A model generated the notes under the pieces. That model did not search any database. It was not told the DNA's origin and saw only the letters and a list, made by a program, of their open reading frames with translations. The position numbers and the translations under genes were made by a program. From positions 1 through 32,648 of the forward strand of contig JAGRAX010000010.1 in the NCBI GenBank assembly GCA_020434365.1: a stretch of DNA of 32,648 nucleotides. The letters are read 5' to 3'. The stretch is from Bdellovibrionales bacterium. Lineage in GTDB: Bacteria > Bdellovibrionota_G > JALEGL01 > JAGRMV01. Positions 23,970 to 31,393 of the stretch are shown here, one piece after another (position 1 is the first letter of the stretch; every line of letters starts with the position of its first letter).

Positions 23970-24872
23970 TTATTCTTTGAGATCCAAAACTGTCATACCA
24001 AAATAAAAGCCACCCCATAGACTGTTATCTCTAAATGCGGAGCTCTCTCCGGAATGTATCATAGGTAAATCCTTGGGCACTGAAGGAATGACTTCAAAAA
24101 AGTTAACCATCACTGATGAGTCGGGACTTTCTTTGACCGAAACCGATACTCTTTTGTTAAACAGAATTGGGTTCCGGTATTCGGGATGCTCTGTATAGTA
24201 CTCGTTGATATCTTTCTGCTTATGAAAGGTATCATACACATGAACCTGACAGAGAGCTCTTTGATTTGAATTGCCTATATCCTCCAATAGATAAGAACGA
24301 TTGTATGTTTCTGAAAATCGATTGTTCGTTTCAATAATATGATCAACATAGTTTTGATTTTTTAGCCACTCTCTCCCAAAACGATAGACCTTTATTTTTT
24401 TCCCTTCTGATGGATTGACGCCATAGACAATGACTCTGGCAGTTACGTTACCTTTTTTTTCAGTTAAAAAGCCCCCCACAGTAACGACATAGTATTCGTA
24501 TTTATTGATCGTACTTCCAACTGAATGCCCGTTTTCTTGATAGGACTCTACAAGATCATCTCTTGTCACATAGAATACAAATCCATCGTTGATAGTAATT
24601 TTGGAAAAAATGAGATTACACGCAGGTTCGTCACCATCCACACAGCTTTCTTTTCTTCCCTGAACGTTAAAGTGACTCTCATTGAATCTACTATGATCAA
24701 AACCGCACTCAAGCCTTTGATATTGGACTGCATTCCTCAGAGAATCATTTAAACTGCCTAAAACAATCACATCATATTGCTTTTGAAATGCATAGTTAGA
24801 GCTCAATTGGCCTTCCGCTACAGAATAAAAACCCAACACACTGGCCAAAACACATGCAATTTTTTTTAACAT
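23970..24872 (-). CDS. Unknown secreted protein between direct repeats (300 aa)
   Basis: I do not recognise this protein. The ATG at 24872 gives a clear signal peptide (MLKKIACVLASVLGFYSVAEG), preceded by GGGGGA; the longer frame to 24911 is unlikely. The mature part of about 280 residues has four cysteines in the first third and middle (in LECGFD, ESCVDG, PACNLI and ALCQVH), is rich in beta-forming residues and aromatic tyrosines, and has no repeats or membrane segments. It lies on the opposite strand to comF and dus and separates them. Copy A of the 54-bp repeat begins 5 nt beyond its stop, and copy B lies about 70 nt upstream of its start. The gene may be cargo of a small insertion. Confidence 0.78.
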   Translation of the reverse strand: MLKKIACVLASVLGFYSVAEGQLSSNYAFQKQYDVIVLGSLNDSLRNAVQYQRLECGFDHSRFNESHFNVQGRKESCVDGDEPACNLIFSKITINDGFVFYVTRDDLVESYQENGHSVGSTINKYEYYVVTVGGFLTEKKGNVTARVIVYGVNPSEGKKIKVYRFGREWLKNQNYVDHIIETNNRFSETYNRSYLLEDIGNSNQRALCQVHVYDTFHKQKDINEYYTEHPEYRNPILFNKRVSVSVKESPDSSVMVNFFEVIPSVPKDLPMIHSGESSAFRDNSLWGGFYFGMTVLDLKE

Positions 24873-24943
24873 CCGAGGTCCCCCAATTAATGCAACAACT
24901 ATGACGCACACGTACCATTATTCATCATGTTCGTACATCAAAA

Positions 24944-24997
24944 AAACGGTGCCAGGCACCTTTTCCCGGAAAAGGTGCCATACTAAAATCGGTCGGT
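24944..24997 (+). repeat. 54-bp direct repeat, copy B
   Basis: Same orientation and length as copy A at 23911-23964. Here the centre is CCCGG, so the inverted repeat extends to GGCACCTTTTCC-C-GGAAAAGGTGCC (12-bp arms). It lies upstream of the dus coding region. The 142 bases 24873-25053 hold this repeat and the untranslated leaders of the two divergent genes; I find no convincing promoter pair. Confidence 0.9.
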
Positions 24998-25053
24998 TTT
25001 TGAGGGGGCTGGGTCTTGAAAGCTGGGGCCGCTTGAGATACAAGTCCTTGGCT

Positions 25054-26055
25054 GTGAAAGACGTCAAAAGCATCAAAATCGGATCATTACACTATGATCG
25101 AGCTCTGTTTATGGGTCCCATGGAAGGCATCACAGATGTTCCTTTTCGTAGGCTCATTCGCAAGCATGGCTGCGGAATTACCTGCACTCAAATGATTCAC
25201 GCAGAGGGACTGCTCAGAGGATTTGAGAGCCGTCGCATGCAAGAAACCAGCTGCATGGAAAAACAAGAACATCCCGTAGGATTTCAGCTGGCTGGATGTA
25301 ATCCCGAAATCATGGCCAAGGCCTCGATTCAGGTCGAAAAAATGGGCGCCGCTTTTATTGATATCAATATGGGTTGTCCGGCCAAAAGCGTTGTCGCCAA
25401 TGGCTCAGGATCAGCGCTCATGCAAAAGCCAGATCTTGCCGCAGAGATTATCAAAGCCATCAAAAAAGTGGTTGATATTCCTGTCACAGCAAAAATCAGA
25501 GCTGGATGGAGTGAAAGCACAAAGAATTTTTTAGATATGGGGAGCAAGCTCCAAGATGCGGGAGCGGCTTTGGTGTCCGTACATGCTCGAACCCGAGCGC
25601 AAAAATTTTCTGGTCATGCCAATTGGAACCTCATCGCAGATCTCAAAAAGCACTTGGACATTCCTGTCATTGGGAATGGAGATGTTTTTTTCCCCGAGGA
25701 TATCGCAGATATGTTTGAGCAGACTCAAGCCGATGGAGTCATGATGGCCAGAGGCGCTCTGGGCAACCCTTGGCTATTTTCTCAAAAACATCCCAAAGTT
25801 GCAGAAATCACGCAAACGCTATTTGAGCATCTGGAAGACCACTTAAGTTTTTATCAAAGCCGAGACCGGGCGATGCTTACATTTCGAAAACACATCGTTT
25901 GGTATACGCATGGCCTGGCAGGCGCTGCCAAGTTTCGCAAAGAGCTCTTTCGGGAAAGAGACAATGATTTACTACTTTCCAAACTCAAGGATTTTTTCTC
26001 CGAACTAGACCCTCAAAGCAGCCCCGACCAGCACGAAAAAAAAAGGCAGGCCTAA
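25054..26055 (+). CDS. dus: tRNA-dihydrouridine synthase, DusB-like
   Basis: Dus enzymes reduce uridines in tRNA with FMN and NADPH. Family motifs run in order: LFMGPMEGITDVPFRRL (FMN-binding start), INMGCPAKSV with the catalytic cysteine, GSALMQKP, IPVTAKIRAGW, VHARTRAQKFSG, PVIGNGD and MMARGALGNPW. The frame is open back to 24901, but that region contains the 54-bp repeat and is not family-like. The start is probably GTG 25054 or TTG 25048, just before KIGSLHYDRAL. The protein is about 333 residues, normal for DusB. It follows comF on the same strand, and the original operon now appears split by the repeat-flanked gene. The stop lies within the terminator that serves the opposite gene. Confidence 0.9.
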   Translation: MKDVKSIKIGSLHYDRALFMGPMEGITDVPFRRLIRKHGCGITCTQMIHAEGLLRGFESRRMQETSCMEKQEHPVGFQLAGCNPEIMAKASIQVEKMGAAFIDINMGCPAKSVVANGSGSALMQKPDLAAEIIKAIKKVVDIPVTAKIRAGWSESTKNFLDMGSKLQDAGAALVSVHARTRAQKFSGHANWNLIADLKKHLDIPVIGNGDVFFPEDIADMFEQTQADGVMMARGALGNPWLFSQKHPKVAEITQTLFEHLEDHLSFYQSRDRAMLTFRKHIVWYTHGLAGAAKFRKELFRERDNDLLLSKLKDFFSELDPQSSPDQHEKKRQA

Positions 26056-26066
26056 AAAGACCTGCC
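26036..26066 (-). terminator. Intrinsic terminator of the 26094 gene, inside the dus 3' end
   Basis: On the minus strand GGCAGG (26066-26061) pairs with CCTGCC (26050-26045), followed by nine T residues (26044-26036). The structure overlaps the last codons of dus and ends transcription of the convergent gene. On the plus strand the stem is followed by CTCTT only. Confidence 0.9.
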
Positions 26067-26093
26067 CTCTTAACAATTTGTATCGACCGCTTT

Positions 26094-26837
26094 TTATTCA
26101 ACCACAAAAGGAATGACGGCTTCGATGGTTTTGATCTTTGCCAAGTCTTTGATCTCATAGTTTTCTGTACTTCCTGGAAGCGAAACCACTCGATACAAAG
26201 AATCAACGCTTTGAAGAAAGCCCACGTTTTGTTTTTCCTGTTGATAGATACCTAAGATATCTTCTGCATCCACCGAGAGAACGCATTCATAGTAGTCCCC
26301 ATCTTTCTTGTCTTGAGATGTTTTTTCATCGTATGTCGCTATGGGATGTAGAGTTTGTACATTGTTCTCTTTGTCTTTTTCTAAAATCGAAACGTATTTT
26401 GTCACCGTAATATTTTTTACTTCTTTTCCGGATCCTTGTGAGGTCGCAGCGGTGATCTTTTCTTTTCGAGCAATTGTAGTCCAATCCTTGTGACTGATCC
26501 CAGTTTCGCATCGAGTGCGGGTTAAGTTATCGACATAGTTGTCCCCATCAGCTCCATAGACACATCTCAAAGTATCATTATTTTTTTTGAGCTTGATATT
26601 GATGCCCCCTTTGCGCGCTTTGATCTGTTCTTGCATTGCTAGATAATCATCAACCGAAACATCAGAGATTTCCAAACGCTGCCCATTCTTATCCACAACA
26701 TAGGAGTCAACCAAGTCATAGCTTTCCCATTTGTGTGGACATGCCCAGTCTGAACTTTCTTCGCCTCTCGCAAAAGCAAGATTCTGCGTAAGACCCACAG
26801 CCAAGATGGCCAATGACAAATAAGTTATAGTTTTCAT
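26094..26837 (-). CDS. Unknown secreted protein (247 aa)
   Basis: I do not recognise this protein. The start is firm: ATG 26837 with AGGAGG seven bases upstream. Residues 1-23 are a signal peptide ending LAFAR. The mature protein has four cysteines (in WACPHK, LRCVYG, TRCETG and YECVLS), suggesting two disulfides, and is polar and rich in charged residues with no membrane segment. It is a single gene with its own promoter and a strong terminator. It resembles the unknown protein at 23970 in having four cysteines and a similar cellular destination, but I see no sequence similarity between them. It should be periplasmic or secreted. Confidence 0.85.
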   Translation of the reverse strand: MKTITYLSLAILAVGLTQNLAFARGEESSDWACPHKWESYDLVDSYVVDKNGQRLEISDVSVDDYLAMQEQIKARKGGINIKLKKNNDTLRCVYGADGDNYVDNLTRTRCETGISHKDWTTIARKEKITAATSQGSGKEVKNITVTKYVSILEKDKENNVQTLHPIATYDEKTSQDKKDGDYYECVLSVDAEDILGIYQQEKQNVGFLQSVDSLYRVVSLPGSTENYEIKDLAKIKTIEAVIPFVVE

Positions 26838-26892
26838 ATGATTCCTCCTAAGTTTGGAAAAAGATCAGTAAAGATCCAAAAATATGCTGCAT

Positions 26893-26921
26893 GCTATAGC
26901 AAAGCCCCTAGCCCATTGCAA
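26893..26921 (-). promoter_or_regulatory. Promoter of the 26094 gene
   Basis: The minus strand has TTGCAA (26921-26916) and TATAGC (26898-26893) with a 17-base spacer, about 55 bases before the ATG at 26837. It sits just past the dnaB stop. No clear dnaB terminator is seen, so read-through is possible. Confidence 0.5.
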
Positions 26922-26932
26922 CAAATATGACT

Positions 26933-28279
26933 TTACGCAGCGTCGGAGTACTCGGTCGAGAGATTGCCAAAACGAGTGTAGGCATGTTGAAAACTCAAGC
27001 GCACCATTCCAATGGGACCATTTCTATGCTTGACCACATTGAACTCCGCGATTCCCACATCTGGCGTATCCTTGTTGTAGACTTCGTCTCGATAAATAAA
27101 CCCTACAATATCAGCATCTTGCTCGATGGCTCCCGATTCGCGAAGGTCAGAAAGCATGGGTCTTTTGTCCTGGCGAGATTCCACACCCCGATTGAGCTGA
27201 GACAGTGCAATCACAGGCACATTGAGCTCTTTGGCGAGGCCTTTCAGAGAGCGAGATATTTCCGAAATTTCTCGTTCACGAGACTCAATTCGACCCTTTC
27301 CACTCATGAGCTGCAAATAATCCACGATGATCAGACCCAGTCCTTTGCTCGCCTTGAGCCTTCTGGCTTTGGCTCTCATGTCAAACACGGAAGCCTGTGG
27401 TGTATCGTCGATATAAATCTGAGATTCTGAAAGCCGACCCGCGCTGTCAGTGAGCTTCATCCACTCTTCTTCGCTGATAAACCCTGACCTGAGTTTGGAA
27501 GAATCTACTTTGGCTTCAGAACACAAAAGCCTTGTCACAAGCTGCTCTCGTGACATCTCCAAAGAAAAGAGTGCCACGGTCTCTTGCTCTTGGATGGCCA
27601 CATGTTGAGCAATGTTCAAACAAAAAGAGGTCTTTCCCATCGAGGGACGTCCTGCAATGATGATCAGATCTGAAGGTTGCAAACCTGAGGTGAGTTTGTC
27701 CAAATCATTGAATCCGCTGGCCAGGCCTGTGATGAGCTCTTTGCGCTCGTAGTTTTTTTCAATCTGACGAAATGACTCTTTGACCACCGATGAGATCGGC
27801 GTGAGCGCTCCCTTTTGACGATTTTCCGAAACCTTAAAAATAATCTGCTCAGCCTCATCCAAAAAATTGTCGATATCACCTGTACCTTCATACCCAGAAC
27901 TTTGGATCTGAGAAGCAGCGTGAATGACATTGCGATAGACAGCCTTGTCGCGAACAATTTTCGCATAGTACAAAACATTGGCCGAGGTAGGCACGGACTC
28001 TACAAGCTGAGCAAGGTACGAAACGCCGCCAATTTTTTCTAGCTCACCTATGGTCTTGAGCTCATTGGTCAGAGTCACCAAATCTGCGGGTTCATCTTTT
28101 TGAACCAGTGACACAATCGATGAAAAAATCTTTTGGTGCTGGGGTCGGTAGAAATCTTCCGCATGGAGGATTTCCATCACCTCAAAGCTGGCTTCGTTGT
28201 CCAAAAGCATCGCCCCGAGCACAGACTGCTCCGCCTCGACATTTTGAGGTGGGAGTTTCTGCCCGGAAAACTCTGCCAT
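26933..28279 (-). CDS. dnaB: Replicative DNA helicase DnaB
   Basis: DnaB is the hexameric helicase that unwinds DNA at the fork. The N-terminal domain starts PPQNVEAEQSVLGAMLLDN, and the RecA-like core has Walker A GRPSMGKTSFC, the Walker B region LGLIIVDYLQLM and SQLNRGVESR. FQHAYTRFGNL closes the protein. The 448-residue length is standard and there is no intein. The ATG lies two bases after the rplI stop, so it is co-translated with the ribosomal genes, a common rpsF-rpsR-rplI-dnaB order in bacteria. No anomalies are seen. Confidence 0.97.
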   Translation of the reverse strand: MAEFSGQKLPPQNVEAEQSVLGAMLLDNEASFEVMEILHAEDFYRPQHQKIFSSIVSLVQKDEPADLVTLTNELKTIGELEKIGGVSYLAQLVESVPTSANVLYYAKIVRDKAVYRNVIHAASQIQSSGYEGTGDIDNFLDEAEQIIFKVSENRQKGALTPISSVVKESFRQIEKNYERKELITGLASGFNDLDKLTSGLQPSDLIIIAGRPSMGKTSFCLNIAQHVAIQEQETVALFSLEMSREQLVTRLLCSEAKVDSSKLRSGFISEEEWMKLTDSAGRLSESQIYIDDTPQASVFDMRAKARRLKASKGLGLIIVDYLQLMSGKGRIESREREISEISRSLKGLAKELNVPVIALSQLNRGVESRQDKRPMLSDLRESGAIEQDADIVGFIYRDEVYNKDTPDVGIAEFNVVKHRNGPIGMVRLSFQHAYTRFGNLSTEYSDAA

Positions 28280-28281
28280 AT

Positions 28282-28887
28282 TTATTCCGTAACCTCTTCT
28301 GCTTTTACTGCAGGCTCTTGCGCAGTTTGATCAGAGCCTTCTTCAGAGTTTTCTTTCGACTGCTTTGCTGCTGCCTTTGCTTGGCGATCTTCTGCTGCAT
28401 TGGCTTCCTGAATCTGCGCAGCCAATTGATCGGCTTCGCTTGAATCGGCTTCGACGATGACTTTGATGCTGGCTTGGAGGCCACCATCTAGCTTCAAAGG
28501 AATTTGATACTCCCCAATCTGCTTGATGGGTTCAGAAAGAACAATGCTCTTTCGGTTGATTTCATGTTCGTACTCTTCCATCAGCGCTTTCTGAATGTCC
28601 AAACTGGTTACAGAACCAAAAAGTTTTTTGCTTACAGCAGACTTACGAACAATCGTGATTTCTTTGCCGTTGATTTTTTCTTGCAAGCTTTTGGATTCTT
28701 CTCTGGCTTTTTCAATTTGCTTTTCAAGCATTTTTTTCTGATGTTCAAAACGCTTCATGTTTGTTGAATCCGCATGAACCGCACGGTTTTGTGGAAACAA
28801 GTAATTTCGGGCAAAGCCAGGTTTAACATCTACGATGTCCCCGACCATACCGACATTGTTGGTTGATTTTAAAACGATAACTTTCAT
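28282..28887 (-). CDS. rplI: 50S ribosomal protein bL9 with acidic C-terminal tail
   Basis: bL9 binds 23S rRNA through its N-terminal domain (MKVIVLKSTNNVGMVGDIVD, GFARNYLFPQNRA) and reaches out on a long helix (about 45-75) to a C-terminal domain (LFGSVTSLDIQKAL, with a last strand ASIKVIVEA). The family is usually about 148 residues. Here a low-complexity tail of some 54 residues (148-201) follows, rich in alanine, glutamate, glutamine and lysine and probably disordered. GGGAG precedes the ATG. It lies 31 nt after the fused S6-S18 gene and two bases before dnaB. Confidence 0.96.
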   Translation of the reverse strand: MKVIVLKSTNNVGMVGDIVDVKPGFARNYLFPQNRAVHADSTNMKRFEHQKKMLEKQIEKAREESKSLQEKINGKEITIVRKSAVSKKLFGSVTSLDIQKALMEEYEHEINRKSIVLSEPIKQIGEYQIPLKLDGGLQASIKVIVEADSSEADQLAAQIQEANAAEDRQAKAAAKQSKENSEEGSDQTAQEPAVKAEEVTE

Positions 28888-28918
28888 GACATCTCCCTAC
28901 TTTGTATCTTGCTTGGGT

Positions 28919-29479
28919 TTATGATTCTCGGCTTTGGTTTTGTTGACTGGCACCATGATGATAGGGAAAGTTCGATACAAATCCCATCAATGCCAACTGC
29001 CGAGCGCGCTTGATTTCACGAGAAATTCTTCTCTGCGCCACTGCATTTACGCCTGAAACGCGACGAGGAACAATTTTACCTCGATCGCTCACAAACTTGG
29101 TAAGTGTCATCGGTTCCTTGTAGGTAATCACCAAACTATTAGAGTTTTTGTCCTTGTCAGCCTTCAAAGCTCTGGAAACTTTGATTTCTGCTTCGCTCTG
29201 AATGATAGTGGAATAACGAAGGATATTTTCCTCATAGCGAAGAACCTTCTCAACCTTTTCTACTACACTTGGATCTTGCGTATAGTTCCAAAACACGTAG
29301 CGACCTTGCTTTTCTTTTTTGATTTCATAGGCCAAGGTCTTGTTGCCCCAATCTTTTTTCTCATTGATTTTGCCGGGCTTAGCTTTAAGAACTTTCTCTA
29401 GTTTTGTTGTGATTTTACCAACATACTCTTCAGTAACGTCAGTTTTAAAGATGACTACGGTATCGTAGTTTTTTAGCAT
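28919..29479 (-). CDS. rpsF-rpsR: Fused 30S ribosomal proteins bS6 and bS18
   Basis: One uninterrupted frame of 186 residues encodes both proteins. Residues 1-95 are bS6: MLKNYDTVVIFKTDVTEE, the WGNKTLAYEIKKEKQGRY strand pair, and LRYEENILRYSTI. Residues 96-117 are a charged linker. Residues 118-169 are the bS18 core: ITYKEPMTLTKFVSDRGKIV, then PRRVSGV and the RRISREIKRARQLALMGFV helix. A polar tail ends the chain. The short cysteine-containing N-terminus of normal bS18 is missing and replaced by the linker. The ATG at 29479 has AGGAGG seven bases upstream. bS6 and bS18 bind each other on the 30S platform, so a covalent link is structurally plausible. No separate rpsR lies between this gene and rplI. 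I read every codon across the junction and found no stop. Confidence 0.95.
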   Translation of the reverse strand: MLKNYDTVVIFKTDVTEEYVGKITTKLEKVLKAKPGKINEKKDWGNKTLAYEIKKEKQGRYVFWNYTQDPSVVEKVEKVLRYEENILRYSTIIQSEAEIKVSRALKADKDKNSNSLVITYKEPMTLTKFVSDRGKIVPRRVSGVNAVAQRRISREIKRARQLALMGFVSNFPYHHGASQQNQSRES

Positions 29480-29500
29480 ATCAAACCTCCTGGGTTTGCT

Positions 29501-29524
29501 CCCCACGGATTCCTCCGATTGGGG
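29501..29524 (-). promoter_or_regulatory. Leader hairpin before the bS6-bS18 gene
   Basis: On the minus strand CCCCAAT-CGGA-GGAA-TCCG-T-GGGG folds into an 8-9 bp stem with a small bulge and a GNRA-type GGAA tetraloop, ending seven bases before AGGAGG. It has no T-run, so it is not a terminator. Leaders of rpsF operons in many bacteria bind the S6:S18 complex for feedback, and this may be a related element. Confidence 0.5.
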
Positions 29525-29600
29525 GCGAGGGTTAAAAATTTATAACTTCCCGGTCAAGTATCAGCCCCGGAGAAAAAATCAAGTTGGAAAATACGCCTTT

Positions 29601-30188
29601 TTATTTGGAGGAGCGCAGCTCTACCAATACCAGTTTGGCAATGGTTTTGAGCGTCTCAAAAACGCCGTCCCCTTGACTGGCTACAGCCTCAAAGTCTGGA
29701 ACGCCAGTAGGGTTGAGGGATTTTCTAAGCTCCAAGACCGAACAGACATTGGGAAGATCTCTCTTGTTATACTGAATCACATGTGGAACCTGATCCAGGC
29801 TTGTCCCCTGCTCTTTGAGATTTTGCTTCAGATTGTCCAAAGATTCCAAATTGGCTTCTTCTCGATCACGCTGCGAATCTGCCACAAAAACCACTCCATC
29901 TACGCCTTTAAGAATGAGCTTGCGACTGGCATCGTAGAAGACCTGCCCAGGGACAGTATAGAGGTGAAAGCGCGTCTTAAAGCCTCGAATGTCCCCTAGG
30001 GAGAGAGGTAAGAAATCGAAAAATAGCGTCCGCTCTGTCTCGGTCGCCAAGGAGATCATCTTTCCCTTTGCTTCAGGCTTAGTGCGATTGTAAATGAATT
30101 GAAGGTTCGTGGTTTTTCCACAGAGGCCTGGGCCATAGTACACGATTTTGCAATTGATTTCGCGAGATGAGTAATTGATAAATGACAT
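29601..30188 (-). CDS. mglA: MglA small GTPase
   Basis: MglA is a Ras-like GTPase that sets cell polarity and directs gliding or pilus motility in myxobacteria and relatives. The N-terminus [20 protein letters not shown] is nearly invariant in the family. The P-loop is GPGLCGKTT, the switch region [13 protein letters not shown], then [16 protein letters not shown], and the base-specificity motif NKRDLPN. At 195 residues it has normal length. It starts six bases after mglB, its GTPase-activating partner. The 121 bases after its stop carry the leader of the bS6-bS18 gene. Confidence 0.96.
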   Translation of the reverse strand: MSFINYSSREINCKIVYYGPGLCGKTTNLQFIYNRTKPEAKGKMISLATETERTLFFDFLPLSLGDIRGFKTRFHLYTVPGQVFYDASRKLILKGVDGVVFVADSQRDREEANLESLDNLKQNLKEQGTSLDQVPHVIQYNKRDLPNVCSVLELRKSLNPTGVPDFEAVASQGDGVFETLKTIAKLVLVELRSSK

Positions 30189-30194
30189 TCTGTT

Positions 30195-30704
30195 TTACGA
30201 CTCTCTAAAAAGTTGATCTAAATCTTCCCGAAACAAGCTATCTATATCATCATCGGTAATCTCACCCATTTGGGCAGAAGGACTCGTATTCGAGGCCTTT
30301 TCTTCCAAGAGCGTAAAGACCTGAGACAATTGCTGGGAATATTTTTTCACCCGCAATCTCACAAGACCGATGGTTGATCTCTGATCAAAAAGCACAACTA
30401 GAATAATTTGTCCACCTACACTGGTCAAATGAATATGCTGATCTTTTCCTTCATGAAACAACACAGAAAAGTGCTGCTCTCCCAAAAGCTTGGCCAAGCC
30501 ACTTGTCGCGGCAATGCTTCCAGCTGTAAGTGAGGCCAAACTCGTGGCATCAATCCCCTGCGTCTGCCCTGCTTGTGCAATCAATTGGCCATTTTGATCC
30601 ACGAGATAGCAAGCCTTGGATTTGGCATCTTGACATAATTGATCGAGGATCGAAGAGATTTTTTGGTACTCCTCCTCATACATGATCATTTGTGTGCTTG
30701 GCAT
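30195..30704 (-). CDS. mglB: MglB, roadblock-domain GAP of MglA
   Basis: MglB is a roadblock/LC7 homodimer that stimulates GTP hydrolysis by MglA and marks the opposite pole. Family motifs are MIMYEEEYQKI at the start, LVDQNGQLIAQAGQTQGID, SLASLTAGSIAATSGLAKLLGE, VVLFDQRSTIGLVRLRVKK, and an acidic C-terminal DDDIDSLFREDLDQLF repeat. It has 169 residues, near the usual 160. The ATG at 30704 has no strong ribosome binding site; ATG 30689 is an alternative. A 77-base gap separates it from recR and contains TTGTAG and TACAAA 17 bases apart, which might be a weak promoter. Confidence 0.95.
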   Translation of the reverse strand: MPSTQMIMYEEEYQKISSILDQLCQDAKSKACYLVDQNGQLIAQAGQTQGIDATSLASLTAGSIAATSGLAKLLGEQHFSVLFHEGKDQHIHLTSVGGQIILVVLFDQRSTIGLVRLRVKKYSQQLSQVFTLLEEKASNTSPSAQMGEITDDDIDSLFREDLDQLFRES

Positions 30705-30781
30705 CAGTTACGCTTGTATCAATCTTTGTATGGAAGGTAAAGAATGCCTACAAACTTTTGCAGCATAAGTACTTAAAAATG

Positions 30782-31393
30782 CTAGCGAATTGAGAAATCT
30801 CGTCTTTCAGCAATCGCACGGGCCAGTGTCACTCTGTCAGCATATTCCAAATGCCCGCCCATAGGCAGCCCCATAGCAATGCGGCTCACAGGAATGTCCT
30901 GATTTCTGAGTCCCTGCGCAAGATAGAGTGCCGTCGCGTCTCCTTCCACATTGGGGTTGGTTGCAATCAAGACTTCTTTGATTTCTTGGGACTGCGCACG
31001 GAGAAAAAGTTCTTTGATCTTGAGTGCGCTTGGACCGACTCCGTCTAAAGGCGCCAAGACTCCATGAAGCACGTGATAGACTCCTCGATAGTGGCCACTG
31101 CGTTCAATAGCAAACACATCTGAAGGTTCTTCCACCACACAAATTGTATGTTGATCGCGCTTTACATCTGTGCACACGGGACAAATCTGCGTATCACTAT
31201 ATCCGAAGCACTGTGCGCAAATTGTGACCTGAGCTTTGAGCTGCTCAAGAGCTTGCGTTAAAAAAGAAATATTCTCTTTTTTCCCTTTCATCAAATGAAA
31301 AATCAGCCTCTGAGCCGTTTTTTCCCCGACTCCGGGAAGTTTCGCTAAAGCGACTACGGCTTTTCGAAAAGACTCTGGTCCTTGATAGCTCAT
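30782..31393 (-). CDS. recR: Recombination mediator RecR
   Basis: RecR works with RecO and RecF to load RecA at single-stranded gaps. The 203-residue protein has the helix-hairpin-helix LAKLPGVGEKTAQRL (17-31), a four-cysteine zinc finger (C59, C62, C71, C74), and a Toprim domain (TICVVEEPSDVFAIE and ATNPNVEGDATALYL). Its ATG overlaps the dnaX stop as ATGA, so it is coupled to dnaX. The common partner gene for a YbaB/EbfC nucleoid protein, often found between dnaX and recR, is absent here. Confidence 0.97.
   Translation of the reverse strand: MSYQGPESFRKAVVALAKLPGVGEKTAQRLIFHLMKGKKENISFLTQALEQLKAQVTICAQCFGYSDTQICPVCTDVKRDQHTICVVEEPSDVFAIERSGHYRGVYHVLHGVLAPLDGVGPSALKIKELFLRAQSQEIKEVLIATNPNVEGDATALYLAQGLRNQDIPVSRIAMGLPMGGHLEYADRVTLARAIAERRDFSIR

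Noticed and set aside
23911-24997. Insertion sequence or transposon with encoded transposase
   Set aside because: The enclosed protein has a signal peptide and no DDE, tyrosine or HUH motif. The repeats are direct, so this is not a standard IS.
24901-25053. Extended N-terminus of the dihydrouridine synthase
   Set aside because: This part translates the 54-bp repeat and has no family similarity; Dus proteins begin close to KIGSL.
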